A DNA stretch of 64,000 nucleotides, from contig JAUHXA010000006.1 in the NCBI GenBank assembly GCA_030427245.1, positions 62,001-126,000 on the forward strand. Direction: 5' to 3'. How positions within the stretch are numbered: position 1 is the first letter of the stretch; every line of letters begins with the position of its first letter. The translations under genes and the position numbers were made by a program. The notes beneath the pieces are model-generated. The model saw only the letters and a program-made list of their open reading frames with translations, was not told the origin of the DNA and ran no database searches. Positions 43,671 through 52,385 of this stretch are shown here, piece by piece. The DNA is from Bacteroidia bacterium (GTDB lineage: Bacteria > Bacteroidota > Bacteroidia > Chitinophagales > UBA2359).

Positions 43671-44417
43671 TTGCAGCAGTCCTTTTTATCATATATTCTT
43701 CGGAGCAAAATAGCAAACCTCATTATCATAGGAGTACTATTTGTATGTCCTTTCTTTGTGTTACAAGCAGAAATAGATTCGCTTTTACTGCAAAAGTCTG
43801 AAAACCATTCTATTGAAGTGCGTACTTTTGAGGAGGATAAACTGCAAAATTACCTCGATGACTCCGATTTCTACTACGATAGACCTCCTCCAAGTCCCAG
43901 TATGATGCAGCGTTTGTTTGAGTGGCTGAGTAGGGAAGAAAACAGCTCATTTTTGAAGACACTGGATTTTTTGTGGAAATATGGCAAGTTTATATTGATG
44001 ATAGTGGCGTTGATATATGTGGTACAGCGATTACTAAATGTCAATTTCGCCACCTTGTTTATAAAGAAACCCAAGCAGCAGAGTCTTCAATATCAGGTGA
44101 TGGAGGAAAATATCCACGAATTGAACTTTGACCAACTCATCAATGAAGCCATCGAAAAACGGAAATTTAGGCGAGCGGTCCGCCTTTTTTACCTCAAAAA
44201 CTTGAAGCTGATGACCGACAAGGAACTGATTCATTGGCGACCCTACAAAACCAACTACGACTATCAATTGGAGCTAAACAATACCGTTTTTGGTACTTCT
44301 TTTTCAAGGCTGACTTATCTATTCAACCATATTTGGTACGGCAATTTTAAGCTAAACGAAGAACTCTTTCAAGATGCAAAAGCGCAGTTTGTGGAGTTTG
44401 AGAAGTCGTTGAAGTAG
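43671..44417 (+). CDS. DUF4129-like membrane protein
   Basis: A signal or first transmembrane helix lies at residues 12-32, a second transmembrane helix at about 100-122 (YGKFILMIVALIYVVQRLL), and a cytoplasmic C-terminal region of ~110 residues contains the DUF4129 pattern: INEAIEKRKFRRAVRLFYLKNLKLM, LIHWRPYKTNYDYQLEL and LTYLFNHIWYGNF. Such proteins go with MoxR and DUF58. Start is TTG 43671; no better start is in frame. It follows parA by 101 bases and is likely in the same transcript. Confidence 0.78.
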   Translation: MQQSFLSYILRSKIANLIIIGVLFVCPFFVLQAEIDSLLLQKSENHSIEVRTFEEDKLQNYLDDSDFYYDRPPPSPSMMQRLFEWLSREENSSFLKTLDFLWKYGKFILMIVALIYVVQRLLNVNFATLFIKKPKQQSLQYQVMEENIHELNFDQLINEAIEKRKFRRAVRLFYLKNLKLMTDKELIHWRPYKTNYDYQLELNNTVFGTSFSRLTYLFNHIWYGNFKLNEELFQDAKAQFVEFEKSLK

Positions 44418-44440
44418 GAAGCAAGAAGTGGGAGGTAGGA
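44415..44440 (+). repeat. Short repeat of the GAAGCAAGAAGTAGG family
   Basis: TAGGAAGCAAGAAGTGGGAGG, starting at the DUF4129 stop. It is related to 29256-29272 and the inverted copy at 57461-57484. Confidence 0.4.
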
Positions 44441-44480
44441 TACAGGAGGTGAGATTATATATTTGATTCTCACGGCCAAA

Positions 44481-44535
44481 CGGTCTTGCTTCATACAGTG
44501 TAACGGTCTTACCTCCCATAGCAAAGCGGTCTTAC
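44481..44535 (+). repeat. Three imperfect 23-bp tandem units
   Basis: CGGTCTT recurs at 44481, 44504 and 44527, exactly 23 bases apart, with degenerate remainder (CTTACCTC/CTTACATC). It lies between the convergent DUF4129 and purine phosphorylase genes. Confidence 0.55.
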
Positions 44536-44538
44536 ATC

Positions 44539-45363
44539 TCACAACACCCCAATCATCTCCTTAATAATCAAAGTCATTTTGGGTTCTGCCTTCAATGCCA
44601 CTGCAATAACATCTTCAACAGTAACTTCCTTCACCCTTTCAGGCGGATAATTTTCATTGGTCAACACCGAAATGGCAAACACAGGAATCTGTGCGTGAAC
44701 GGCTGCAATAGCTTCTGGTACGGTCGACATTCCAACGGCATCAGCTCCAATAATGTGCAAATACTTACATTCTGCTTGTGTCTCCAAATTTGGTCCAGAT
44801 ACACTCACATACACTCCTGTATGACAGTTGATTTGGTATTTTTCGACAATCGCCAGACCTTTCTCTATCATATCGGGGTCATAGACTTGACTCATATCGG
44901 GGAAACGCACACCCAATTCGTCTAAATTTTTGCCTCGCAAAGGATTGGCGGGCTGCAAGTTGATATGGTCTTTGATAATCATCAAATCTCCTGCATTCAT
45001 ATTTTCGTTCAAACTGCCTGCTGCATTGGAAATGAACAGCCTTTCGATGCCCAACAACTTCATCACCCGAACAGGAAACACGACTTGCTGCATGGTATAA
45101 CCTTCGTAGAAGTGAAAGCGTCCTTGCATCGCCACAATTGCCTCTCCTTCAATGTGTCCAAATATCAATTTTCCTTTGTGGCTTTCTACTGTCGAAACAG
45201 GGAAATGTGGTAAATCGGCATAGCTGAGTTCGTATTCAATGTCTATGTCATTGACCAAATTGCCCAAACCTGTGCCAAGTATGATGCCAAATCGAGGCTT
45301 GAAATTTTGGGTTCGGGATTGAATGGATTTTGCGGATTCTTGGATGTTTTGGAATGAGGTCAT
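44539..45363 (-). CDS. punA: Purine-nucleoside phosphorylase
   Basis: Cleaves purine nucleosides with phosphate for base salvage. The family features are GIILGTGLGNLV, HKGKLIFGHIEGEAIVAMQGRFHFYEGY, FISNAAGSLNENMNAGDLMIIKDHINLQ, the active-site SGPNLETQAECKYLHIIGADAVGMSTVPEAIAA region, and VLTNENYPPERV. The length of 274 aa is that of the trimeric (mammalian-like) class. A single gene with no salvage partners nearby. Confidence 0.95.
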   Translation of the reverse strand: MTSFQNIQESAKSIQSRTQNFKPRFGIILGTGLGNLVNDIDIEYELSYADLPHFPVSTVESHKGKLIFGHIEGEAIVAMQGRFHFYEGYTMQQVVFPVRVMKLLGIERLFISNAAGSLNENMNAGDLMIIKDHINLQPANPLRGKNLDELGVRFPDMSQVYDPDMIEKGLAIVEKYQINCHTGVYVSVSGPNLETQAECKYLHIIGADAVGMSTVPEAIAAVHAQIPVFAISVLTNENYPPERVKEVTVEDVIAVALKAEPKMTLIIKEMIGVL

Positions 45364-45564
45364 TTTTTTATTTTTGTTAGGAAGAGCAACCTTTTGGTAG
45401 TATATTTAGCTTCAAATATCGGGGGTTTATCTTAAATTGCAGGCAAGTAAATGAATCTGCGGAAGTCCACAGCCAAGATTTGAGGGTTTCGAGGTCTAAT
45501 TTTTGCATTTACTTGGTTTGGTTCATAGGAACAAATGTAGGAAAATCCTCAATTTTTTGGAATT

Positions 45565-45621
45565 TAAAAAAGATAAAAAGGTGACATTTCCGTAAGAATG
45601 AAGTAGGTGTCATCTTTTTAT
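45565..45621 (-). terminator. Intrinsic terminator of the mnmE-DUF2652 operon
   Basis: A 13-bp stem with G-U pairs (45609-45621 with 45573-45585), followed by a T-rich tail on the minus strand, 8 bases after the DUF2652 stop. Confidence 0.75.
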
Positions 45622-45628
45622 CGGGCAT

Positions 45629-46438
45629 TTAATTAAGATTCCGAAACACTCTTTCCTTCTTGTCGAAGAAATCCTTCAAAACCAATACGTTCATATTTAT
45701 CCACGAATACAATCTCATTCCAATACTTGCTTTTGGTACGGATTGAGCGTTTTCTACCGCATTGAAGTAAAAAACACGTACATCGACTGAGTCAAAATCA
45801 GCATAGTTTTCAAGTCGATTTTCAACAAAACCTGTTGTTGTATCCGCCTCTCCACGCAATTCATAAAATTCCTTACTCATTAGTATATACTCACTCGAAG
45901 GAATAGAATTTTTGAGTAGGCGATGGGCTAAGATGACATCTTCCCCCGCTATTTTGTTGAACTGTCCAACCCGAACGAAAGCTGCTTGTCCATGATGCAA
46001 AATGGTTTTGAGCTTCAATTGTCCGATTTTTCGACAGGCTTGGCAAATGCAAATGGTACAGTTGCTAATAAGTTCGCTTTCTTTTCGAGAAAAAGCTTCA
46101 TGAAAGAGTTCTACTTGTTTGTAAATCTCTTTTGCCATTTCTGGGCTGGAATCTGATTCGGCATAAAAAAAAATAGAATCACCTTCAATATGGTGAGCAA
46201 TAAGGGGATGTTGAGCCGTTTGAAGCACTTCGTTCAATAAGTCAGAAACAATTTGCTCGGCGTGTAGCAGGCTTACCTTGTGGAGTTTGATGAATTTGGT
46301 ATACCCACTGATATCCACCAAAGCAATAAATATTTTTTTGACTCTCAAAGTGGTTTTATTTAGAGTTAAGTTTGGTACTATTTCTAACGGTATTTGTCCT
46401 TCAAAGTTTGATTTACTTGAAATAGCCTTACTTCCCAA
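45629..46438 (-). CDS. DUF2652 nucleotide-cyclase-fold protein
   Basis: The core has the class III cyclase-like motifs FIALVDISGYTKFI (about residues 36-49) and HHIEGDSIFFYAES (~83-96), including the Asp residues that bind metal in adenylate cyclases, followed by VRVGQFNKIAGEDVILAHRLLKNSI, the second half of the cyclase pattern. A CICQACRK cysteine cluster lies in the middle. The C-terminus has a hydrophobic-aromatic helix. Cyclase activity is not established for this family. Its start overlaps the mnmE stop by 11 bases, so it is translationally coupled to mnmE. Confidence 0.8.
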   Translation of the reverse strand: MGSKAISSKSNFEGQIPLEIVPNLTLNKTTLRVKKIFIALVDISGYTKFIKLHKVSLLHAEQIVSDLLNEVLQTAQHPLIAHHIEGDSIFFYAESDSSPEMAKEIYKQVELFHEAFSRKESELISNCTICICQACRKIGQLKLKTILHHGQAAFVRVGQFNKIAGEDVILAHRLLKNSIPSSEYILMSKEFYELRGEADTTTGFVENRLENYADFDSVDVRVFYFNAVENAQSVPKASIGMRLYSWINMNVLVLKDFFDKKERVFRNLN

Positions 46439-47828
46439 TACAAAACTTAGAAAATATCGTCCCCAAAATATCCCTATCTACATCGACTTGCCCAGTGATT
46501 TCGCCCAAATGATGAAGTGCCTCCCGAATGTCAAACGCCAGTAATTCACCCGTAATGCCACTGTGAATACCATTCAAAACTCGGTCAAGCGATTCATACG
46601 ATTGTTGCAGCGCTTCAAAGTGTCGCACATTGGAAACAATCGTAGTTTCGGAGTTGAGTTTTTTGGCGAGAACGATGTCGTAGAGCGAATCCTTGAGGTG
46701 TTCGATATTCATGTGATTGAGAGCAGAGGTGGTGATGATGTGTTCTGCGTCAATGATTTCGCTTACATAATTTTCGGGCTTGGTATAAGGGTCTAAGTCC
46801 ATTTTGTTGGCAACTGCAATGATTTCCAAACCCTCTTTTTGCAGTTTTTTGAGGTCTTCGTGGACTTCTACGGGAGAAGTGTAAATGATATCAAAAACGT
46901 AGAGTAAAATGGTAGATTTTTGAATCGTTTCCATCGTTTTTCGGACACCGATGGCTTCAATTTGGTCTTGTGCATCTCGAATACCCGCAGTGTCAATCAA
47001 GCGAAATTGTACGCCTTTGATATTGACCACTTCTTCAATCGTGTCACGGGTCGTACCTGCAATGTCTGAAACAATCGCACGTTCTTCGTTCAGGATTGCA
47101 TTGAGCAAAGTGGACTTTCCCGCATTTGGGCGACCTGCAATGACGGTCGTCACCCCATTTTTGATGGCATTGCCGAGGGTGAAAGACTCTCGCAGTCGGC
47201 GAATCAAAGTTTGAATGGTCGTCACCAAATCCACCAATTTTTGACGGTCTGCAAATTCCACATCTTCTTCTCCAAAGTCCAACTCCAGCTCTATCAAAGC
47301 TGCAAAATTGACGAGTTGTTCCCGCAATTGTTCGATTTGGTTGGAGAAGCCACCCCGCATTTGCTGCAAAGCGATTTGGTGAGCAGATTCGGACTGTGAA
47401 CTGATAAGGTCTGCTACGGCTTCTGCTTGCGATAAATCGAAACGCCCATTCATAAAGGCTCGAAGGGTGAACTCACCCGGTTTTGCCAAGCGTGCGCCAT
47501 AGCTGATAAAGAGTTCGATGACTTTCTGGATGATGTAAGGCGAACCGTGACAACTCACTTCGACCACATTTTCTTTGGTGTAGGAGTGAGGTTCTTTGAA
47601 GAGGGCGACGGTTACTTCGTCAATGATTTTGTCATGGTCGTCCCGAATCGTTCCGAAGTGTATGGTGTGTGTGGCTTGTTCCAAGAGGTTTTTGCCTCTG
47701 AATACTTCATTGCAGATATGGACAGCATTTTTTCCTGAAAGGCGCACTACTCCTATTGCGCCCACTCCTTGTGGAGTAGAAAGAGCTACAATGGTGTCTT
47801 CGAGGTCGGTGGCGAGGTATTGGGGCAT
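46428..47828 (-). CDS. mnmE: tRNA modification GTPase MnmE
   Basis: With MnmG it builds 5-carboxymethylaminomethyl-type modifications on wobble uridine. N-terminal folate-binding domain: TIVALSTPQGVGAIGVVRLSG, CHGSPYIIQKVIELF, PGEFTLRAFMNGRFDLSQAEAVADLI. G domain: GRPNAGKSTLLNAIL (G1), DIAGTTRDT (G2), DTAGIRD (G3) and NKMDL (G4). The C-terminal FCIGK with the catalytic Cys is intact. It lies 33 bases after a DUF1186 gene and overlaps the DUF2652 gene. Confidence 0.97.
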   Translation of the reverse strand: MPQYLATDLEDTIVALSTPQGVGAIGVVRLSGKNAVHICNEVFRGKNLLEQATHTIHFGTIRDDHDKIIDEVTVALFKEPHSYTKENVVEVSCHGSPYIIQKVIELFISYGARLAKPGEFTLRAFMNGRFDLSQAEAVADLISSQSESAHQIALQQMRGGFSNQIEQLREQLVNFAALIELELDFGEEDVEFADRQKLVDLVTTIQTLIRRLRESFTLGNAIKNGVTTVIAGRPNAGKSTLLNAILNEERAIVSDIAGTTRDTIEEVVNIKGVQFRLIDTAGIRDAQDQIEAIGVRKTMETIQKSTILLYVFDIIYTSPVEVHEDLKKLQKEGLEIIAVANKMDLDPYTKPENYVSEIIDAEHIITTSALNHMNIEHLKDSLYDIVLAKKLNSETTIVSNVRHFEALQQSYESLDRVLNGIHSGITGELLAFDIREALHHLGEITGQVDVDRDILGTIFSKFCIGK

Positions 47829-47861
47829 TTGGGAATTTTGAAGGTTGAATGAAAAAAATAT

Positions 47862-49295
47862 TTATTCCTCTTCCTGCGAAGTAGGCGGCAAATGCTTGAT
47901 TCTTTTGAGTAAGGCTTCTTCTTTCTCCAAGTCGAATTCCTCCCCCTCATTGGTGTACATTTCCATAAAGGCTTGGGCTTCGGGGCTGTCTAAAAGTGGA
48001 TGGTTTTTGACCATTTCTTCCAATCCCAATTCAGGTTCTGCTTTTCTATTGCGGTATTCTTCTGTATAAAATTCCTGCAAGTTGCTTGGTAGAGGTTCTA
48101 AGGTACTGGCTGAAATCGGTTTTTGAATGTCGGTCTTGTGCTTTTTCAAATCACCATAAATATTGGGGTCAATCCATTGTCTTTTATAGAGCACTTCAAT
48201 AAGCGGCAATAAGACAATAGCTCTCAGCTTTGTAACTGCTTTTGCAGCACTCGTAATGAAAACAGTGTCCACTAATTTTTCATTTTGTGCGTTTTTGATA
48301 AAACGTGTAAAAACCTCTTTGTACCATTCTATCACTTCTTTTCTCCTTTTTGGTTGATGATGTGCTACTTGTGATACGACATCGCTGACCAAAACCTTGT
48401 TCCAAGTATAAATATCTTCCTCCTCCGCAAAATCCTTTAAGGTAGATAGTTGATGGTTAGCCAGTGAATAAAGTGGCGCAAATAGGAGGTAGTCCACATC
48501 TGTTCCAAACCAAAACTGGGTGAATTCTTCGCCCATTCGGAGGAAATCCAACACCTTCGGCAAACTGTCTTTTGCTTCTAAAGCTGCTAATAAAAAGAGG
48601 GTATGAAGTGGGAAAGAACGGTTTTCGGCAGGTAAATCAGTGTTTTTGAAGTGTTCGTAGCGGTACATACTGTCCGCCAAAATAGCTTCGAGGTCGGGTA
48701 TCAAAAATGTACCGTATTTTTTGACGAGCCCTTCTGCTTCCCTAAAATCAGTGTTTTCAATGGATGTTGTATAAACGAATTGAAGTTCAGAATGCTTCAA
48801 TTTTGGGGCTTCTGTTGTGGAAGTGTATTCTACTTTTGGAGAGCCTTTGACCTGTTTGGTAACGATTTGCTGTTCTTCCAAGTTTTTTTGGAAACTTTCG
48901 ATACGGGCCAATGAAATTTCATGAACAAGACTTTGAGTCAATTTATTTGCCTCTCCCAATTCGGTCAAACTCTTCAACCGAATAGATGCTGTGTCCAATT
49001 CCCCTACCAACAATTCATAGTGTGCAGCAGCATTTTGGTATGCTACAAACTCGCCAATGTGGAACTGTATGCGTTCGGGTAGAATGGTTCGAATGTCTCG
49101 ATATTCTCCCAAGAGATGCCCATATTTCACAATTTCCTTTTTGTCATAGATACTCAGTATTTTTTTTGCTATGTTGGCTACAAAATTAGACGGTTCATCA
49201 GCCAGACTTGTGAGTCTAATCCCTGTTTTCTGGAAGTAGGCTTCATATCGTTGATTGGCGGTAGGAGTGGTTTGTTCGTTTGGAAATTCATTCAT
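47862..49295 (-). CDS. Alpha-helical protein, DUF1186-like
   Basis: A 477-residue, charged, mostly helical protein with no signal peptide or membrane segments. The middle (about 210-340: HTLFLLAALEAKDSLPKVLDFLRMG, FAPLYSLANHQLSTLKDFAEE, and SDVVSQVAHHQPKRRKEVIEWYKEVF) resembles the HEAT-like DUF1186 scaffold. The N-terminal 150 residues may form a separate helical region. A protein-binding function is likely, but none is known. It is the first gene of a unit with mnmE. A TAATTTTG box lies at 49339-49346, 44 bases upstream. Confidence 0.7.
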   Translation of the reverse strand: MNEFPNEQTTPTANQRYEAYFQKTGIRLTSLADEPSNFVANIAKKILSIYDKKEIVKYGHLLGEYRDIRTILPERIQFHIGEFVAYQNAAAHYELLVGELDTASIRLKSLTELGEANKLTQSLVHEISLARIESFQKNLEEQQIVTKQVKGSPKVEYTSTTEAPKLKHSELQFVYTTSIENTDFREAEGLVKKYGTFLIPDLEAILADSMYRYEHFKNTDLPAENRSFPLHTLFLLAALEAKDSLPKVLDFLRMGEEFTQFWFGTDVDYLLFAPLYSLANHQLSTLKDFAEEEDIYTWNKVLVSDVVSQVAHHQPKRRKEVIEWYKEVFTRFIKNAQNEKLVDTVFITSAAKAVTKLRAIVLLPLIEVLYKRQWIDPNIYGDLKKHKTDIQKPISASTLEPLPSNLQEFYTEEYRNRKAEPELGLEEMVKNHPLLDSPEAQAFMEMYTNEGEEFDLEKEEALLKRIKHLPPTSQEEE

Positions 49296-49338
49296 TGGAA
49301 TATAGGGTATTTAGGATTCAAGAATCGGTAAATTCAAA

Positions 49339-49346
49339 CAAAATTA
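49339..49346 (-). promoter_or_regulatory. Candidate -7 box for the DUF1186-mnmE operon
   Basis: TAATTTTG on the minus strand, 44 bases from the start codon; no well-placed -33 box. Confidence 0.3.
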
Positions 49347-49459
49347 ATCACTTTCTATCACTTTGTTTAAAACCCCTTTGTAGTAGCCCAGAAATGAGCC
49401 TTTTTTTTTATTTTTGTATTCATACGAAATAAAATTCATATTACTTTAAATCGCAACAA

Positions 49460-49915
49460 ATGAAAATATTAATGGTCTGTTTAGGGAATATCTGTCGCTC
49501 ACCTTTGGCAGAAGGTATTCTAAAGCACAAAATCAAAGAAAAAGGCTTGGATTGGGAAATTGATTCGGCAGGTACAGGTGCATGGCATATTGGCGAAAAG
49601 CCAGATACTCGGTCCATAGAAGTGGCTCAAAAACATGGTTTGGATATCAGCGACCAGCGAGCCAGAAAGTTTACGGTCAAGGACTTTGACAACTTTGATT
49701 TGATTTATGTGATGGACACTTCCAATTATCGGGATGTGATTCGACAAGCAGAAGATCGTGACGAAGAGGACAAAGTAGAGATGATTCTCAATGAAGTCTA
49801 TCCGGGTATGAATCGAGTTGTACCCGATCCCTATTATAAGCGAGCAGGCTTTGAAGAAGTCTATGAACTTTTGGACAAAGCTTGTGATAAAGTATTGGAA
49901 AAATACAATAAATAA
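49460..49915 (+). CDS. Low-molecular-weight protein-tyrosine phosphatase
   Basis: Cys-dependent phosphatase with the P-loop CLGNICRS (Cys7, Arg13) and the general acid Asp123 in VPDPYYKRAG. The chain MDTSNYRDVIRQAEDR corresponds to the segment near the active site. The length of 151 aa is standard. It is not next to a tyrosine kinase or exopolysaccharide genes. An inverted repeat overlaps its stop codon. Confidence 0.95.
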   Translation: MKILMVCLGNICRSPLAEGILKHKIKEKGLDWEIDSAGTGAWHIGEKPDTRSIEVAQKHGLDISDQRARKFTVKDFDNFDLIYVMDTSNYRDVIRQAEDRDEEDKVEMILNEVYPGMNRVVPDPYYKRAGFEEVYELLDKACDKVLEKYNK

Positions 49916-49956
49916 GCCGATTATTTGAAGGGAAATAAACCTCAAATAATCGGCTT
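49914..49956. terminator. Inverted repeat at the phosphatase stop, probable terminator
   Basis: A perfect 15-bp stem (49914-49928 with 49942-49956) and a 13-base loop; the TAA stop is within the first arm. The T-rich tail is better on the minus strand than on the plus strand. Confidence 0.6.
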
Positions 49957-50111
49957 AGTAAGGGTAAAAAAATAACTCCTCGTTTTCTTTTGCTAACATA
50001 CCCCATCCCCTTTCAAAAGGGGAATATTGGTCGATGAGTTATTTTTTCTTTTTTACTTACGGTGTTTTGTTTATCGTAGTTTCCAAAATATATTTTGGGT
50101 TATGGTTGATT

Positions 50112-51311
50112 TTACTCTTCAAAAAAACCAACACTTGCTCCAACCCATTCTTTGTCTTTATTGTAGCGAACGCCAATCATTTCTCCTTTACTCAATCGAG
50201 CTAAGTTGTTTACCAATTTGGGGCGTTCCCATTCTTTTTTCCAAAGCATCAACATTCTAATTTCGCATTTTACCCCACCATCAGGCGCTGCTAAGACAGG
50301 CTCATAGGTTACTTTCTCCTGCAAAATGTAATCATTCAAGTGTTGGGTAGGTATTTCATCCAAATCCGATTTTTTGACATGGAATTTTACTCCAGCTCCT
50401 GCAAAAGAATACAAAGGCTTCAATACATAGTTTTCCAAATCTTCGGGATAAGTCTCCAAGTCTCCTACAAAATGTGTTTTGGGAACATATTGACTCTCCA
50501 AAAAAGGCATGGTGTATTTACTAATTCTGTAAAACCAGTTGGGATGTCCCAACCATTCTACATCTAAATCGTCTTTGAAGGAAAAATTTCGTTTCAAATC
50601 TTTTCGTTGGAGCAATTCATCAAAAATTACTCGGTAGAAAATCTTTTGAATATGGGTTTTTTCTCCTTTATCATTTAAGTAGAACAGTTTCCGACCTTCT
50701 TTGAGAACCTCCGTTACACAGATAGATTTGATACCCAATTGACGCTCCGTTTCCCAAAAATCTATTTGTGTCAATTGCTTTTTGGGTTCGATTTCGAGCA
50801 AAACTACGTTTTCGGGATTGGAGTCTCCTACAATAACTTCACGCATCAATTCCCGGTACTCTTCAAAGCTCATGCCTCCCAAAAGTGATTGGTAATTTTG
50901 GGGAATGTCAAAATGTTTGCGATACATATTCGCTAATAAATCTTGGAAGAAATACAAAGAAGGGAAGCCCTGTACTTCAATGAGTTTGGGGGACAGTTCT
51001 CCATTCTCGTCTTTGCAGATTCCAAAATCCATTTGGAGGAACAACGTGTGGTCGTCTTCATTTGGAACTTCAATGCTCAAATCCAAAGCTCCTTGTGTTT
51101 TTTCCTTGAAGTCTGCCTGACAGATAGAGTCAGTGATTTCTTCACAAGCCTCTATGATTCTATTTTTCAGATTTTTAGAAACAAAAACGGGAGATTCTGC
51201 AATTCTAAATGGAGGAACATGATTGTGCTGTTGCTCAATGTCTTTTAAGAAAGATTGGTATTTTTCTGCCGTAAAAGCATTATTGTATCCCTGACGAATG
51301 TTTGATATCAT
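50112..51311 (-). CDS. ATP-grasp-like protein (circularly permuted/glutathionylspermidine-synthase-like)
   Basis: A 399-residue protein. The N-terminal half has MDFGICKDENGELSPKLIEVQGFPSLY, where the Glu-Val-Gln metal-site motif lies before the ATP-binding lysine region. The C-terminal half has ENYVLKPLYSFAGAGVKFHVKKSD, YILQEKVTYEPVLAAPDGGVKCEIRML, and RLSKGEMIGVRYN. Having the acidic metal site before the glycine-rich loop suggests the permuted ATP-grasp order of amide ligases such as glutathionylspermidine synthase (inference from motif order). It would form an amide bond with ATP. It is the last gene of the four-gene run beginning at 54543. Confidence 0.75.
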   Translation of the reverse strand: MISNIRQGYNNAFTAEKYQSFLKDIEQQHNHVPPFRIAESPVFVSKNLKNRIIEACEEITDSICQADFKEKTQGALDLSIEVPNEDDHTLFLQMDFGICKDENGELSPKLIEVQGFPSLYFFQDLLANMYRKHFDIPQNYQSLLGGMSFEEYRELMREVIVGDSNPENVVLLEIEPKKQLTQIDFWETERQLGIKSICVTEVLKEGRKLFYLNDKGEKTHIQKIFYRVIFDELLQRKDLKRNFSFKDDLDVEWLGHPNWFYRISKYTMPFLESQYVPKTHFVGDLETYPEDLENYVLKPLYSFAGAGVKFHVKKSDLDEIPTQHLNDYILQEKVTYEPVLAAPDGGVKCEIRMLMLWKKEWERPKLVNNLARLSKGEMIGVRYNKDKEWVGASVGFFEE

Positions 51312-51459
51312 GATTGGTGATTGGTTATTAGTAACAGGATGAATAGTAGTGGATTATTAGTGATAGGGTTAAATAGCAATTAGCGGCTACTGGCTATTTG
51401 GGGCTAATTAATTTGTTGATAGTTAGTGGATTAATGCATAGGAGACAAATGTTTTCTAA

Positions 51460-52272
51460 TTATTGACTAAGCCTTTGTCTTCTACTATTCACTGCATTAT
51501 CCAAAAAAGAAGGTAATATTACTTGGTGGGTCAAAGGAATCTTATCTGGATCGTTGAGATGGTCAATCATACGTTGATATTTTTCCTCACTATGATGTTC
51601 GATGATGTATTTTTGGCGTTCTTCATCCATAAAATGTTTGGTCATTCCTTCTGGATCTGCTTCAGGGTGAAACTGTACACCCAAGATTTCTTCAGAAAAG
51701 CGCACACCCATAATGGCTCTTTCGAGAGGAATATGCGGGCGTTTCTTCTCTCGGAACAGTACTTTTGCCCCTATTTTTTCGAGTTGTTTTTCGTTTAGTT
51801 CGACCACTTGATAAGACCTGAAATCGGCGATGTAAAATGGATTGGGTAAGGGTTTGAAGAAATCATCTTTCAGTCCGTCTTCTGTTTTAAAGACCTTGAA
51901 GGTCCCAAACGACATTGACTTTCTTTTGGTGATTTTTCCTAATTTGAAGTGATGGCAAGCCATTTGAAAAGAATGGCAGATAAAAAACACGTATTTTTTT
52001 TGGTTTTTGGATACCTTCAAATTGTATTGCCACAAATCGTCAATGAGCTGGTAATAAGGAGTTTCCCATTTAGGGTCACCTTCCAATGGATTCCCCGGAC
52101 CACCTGTAAAAATGAAAATGTCAAAGTCCTCACACTTGGGAATTTGACACTTACCACGAACATCAAACACTTTAGAATCAAAAGAATGTGAATGTTCTGT
52201 AATGATTTCACCTATACATCTCATTCCTTGATTTTCTTCCCCATTGTACATGTCTATAATTGCCAATCTCAT
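51460..52272 (-). CDS. Class I glutamine amidotransferase-like protein
   Basis: The triad-type hydrolase fold: Cys99 in FFICHSFQMA and His202 plus Glu204 in GVQFHPEADPEG, and the oxyanion-strand FTGGPGNPLEGDP near residue 56. GATase class I proteins release ammonia from glutamine; a member with a less canonical ICHSFQ elbow may also act as a peptidase or use another amide. MRLAIIDMYN at 52272 is the natural start; the longer frame adds 21 residues that do not belong. It lies between two ATP-grasp genes, so it may supply ammonia or process their product. Confidence 0.86.
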   Translation of the reverse strand: MRLAIIDMYNGEENQGMRCIGEIITEHSHSFDSKVFDVRGKCQIPKCEDFDIFIFTGGPGNPLEGDPKWETPYYQLIDDLWQYNLKVSKNQKKYVFFICHSFQMACHHFKLGKITKRKSMSFGTFKVFKTEDGLKDDFFKPLPNPFYIADFRSYQVVELNEKQLEKIGAKVLFREKKRPHIPLERAIMGVRFSEEILGVQFHPEADPEGMTKHFMDEERQKYIIEHHSEEKYQRMIDHLNDPDKIPLTHQVILPSFLDNAVNSRRQRLSQ

Positions 52273-52385
52273 ATCGTATTGTTTTTTAATTTTTCCTATA
52301 AAACAAGATGTGTTAGACTTTCTCAAATCTAACACATCTAAATTAGTTATAAAAATCTATAAAAGTTATGATTTTTACAAGGATT

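Noticed and set aside
50003-50025. CCCCTTT/AAAGGGG palindrome as an operator
   Set aside because: A very short symmetrical stretch of a type that also occurs near 26090; nothing else supports a binding site.
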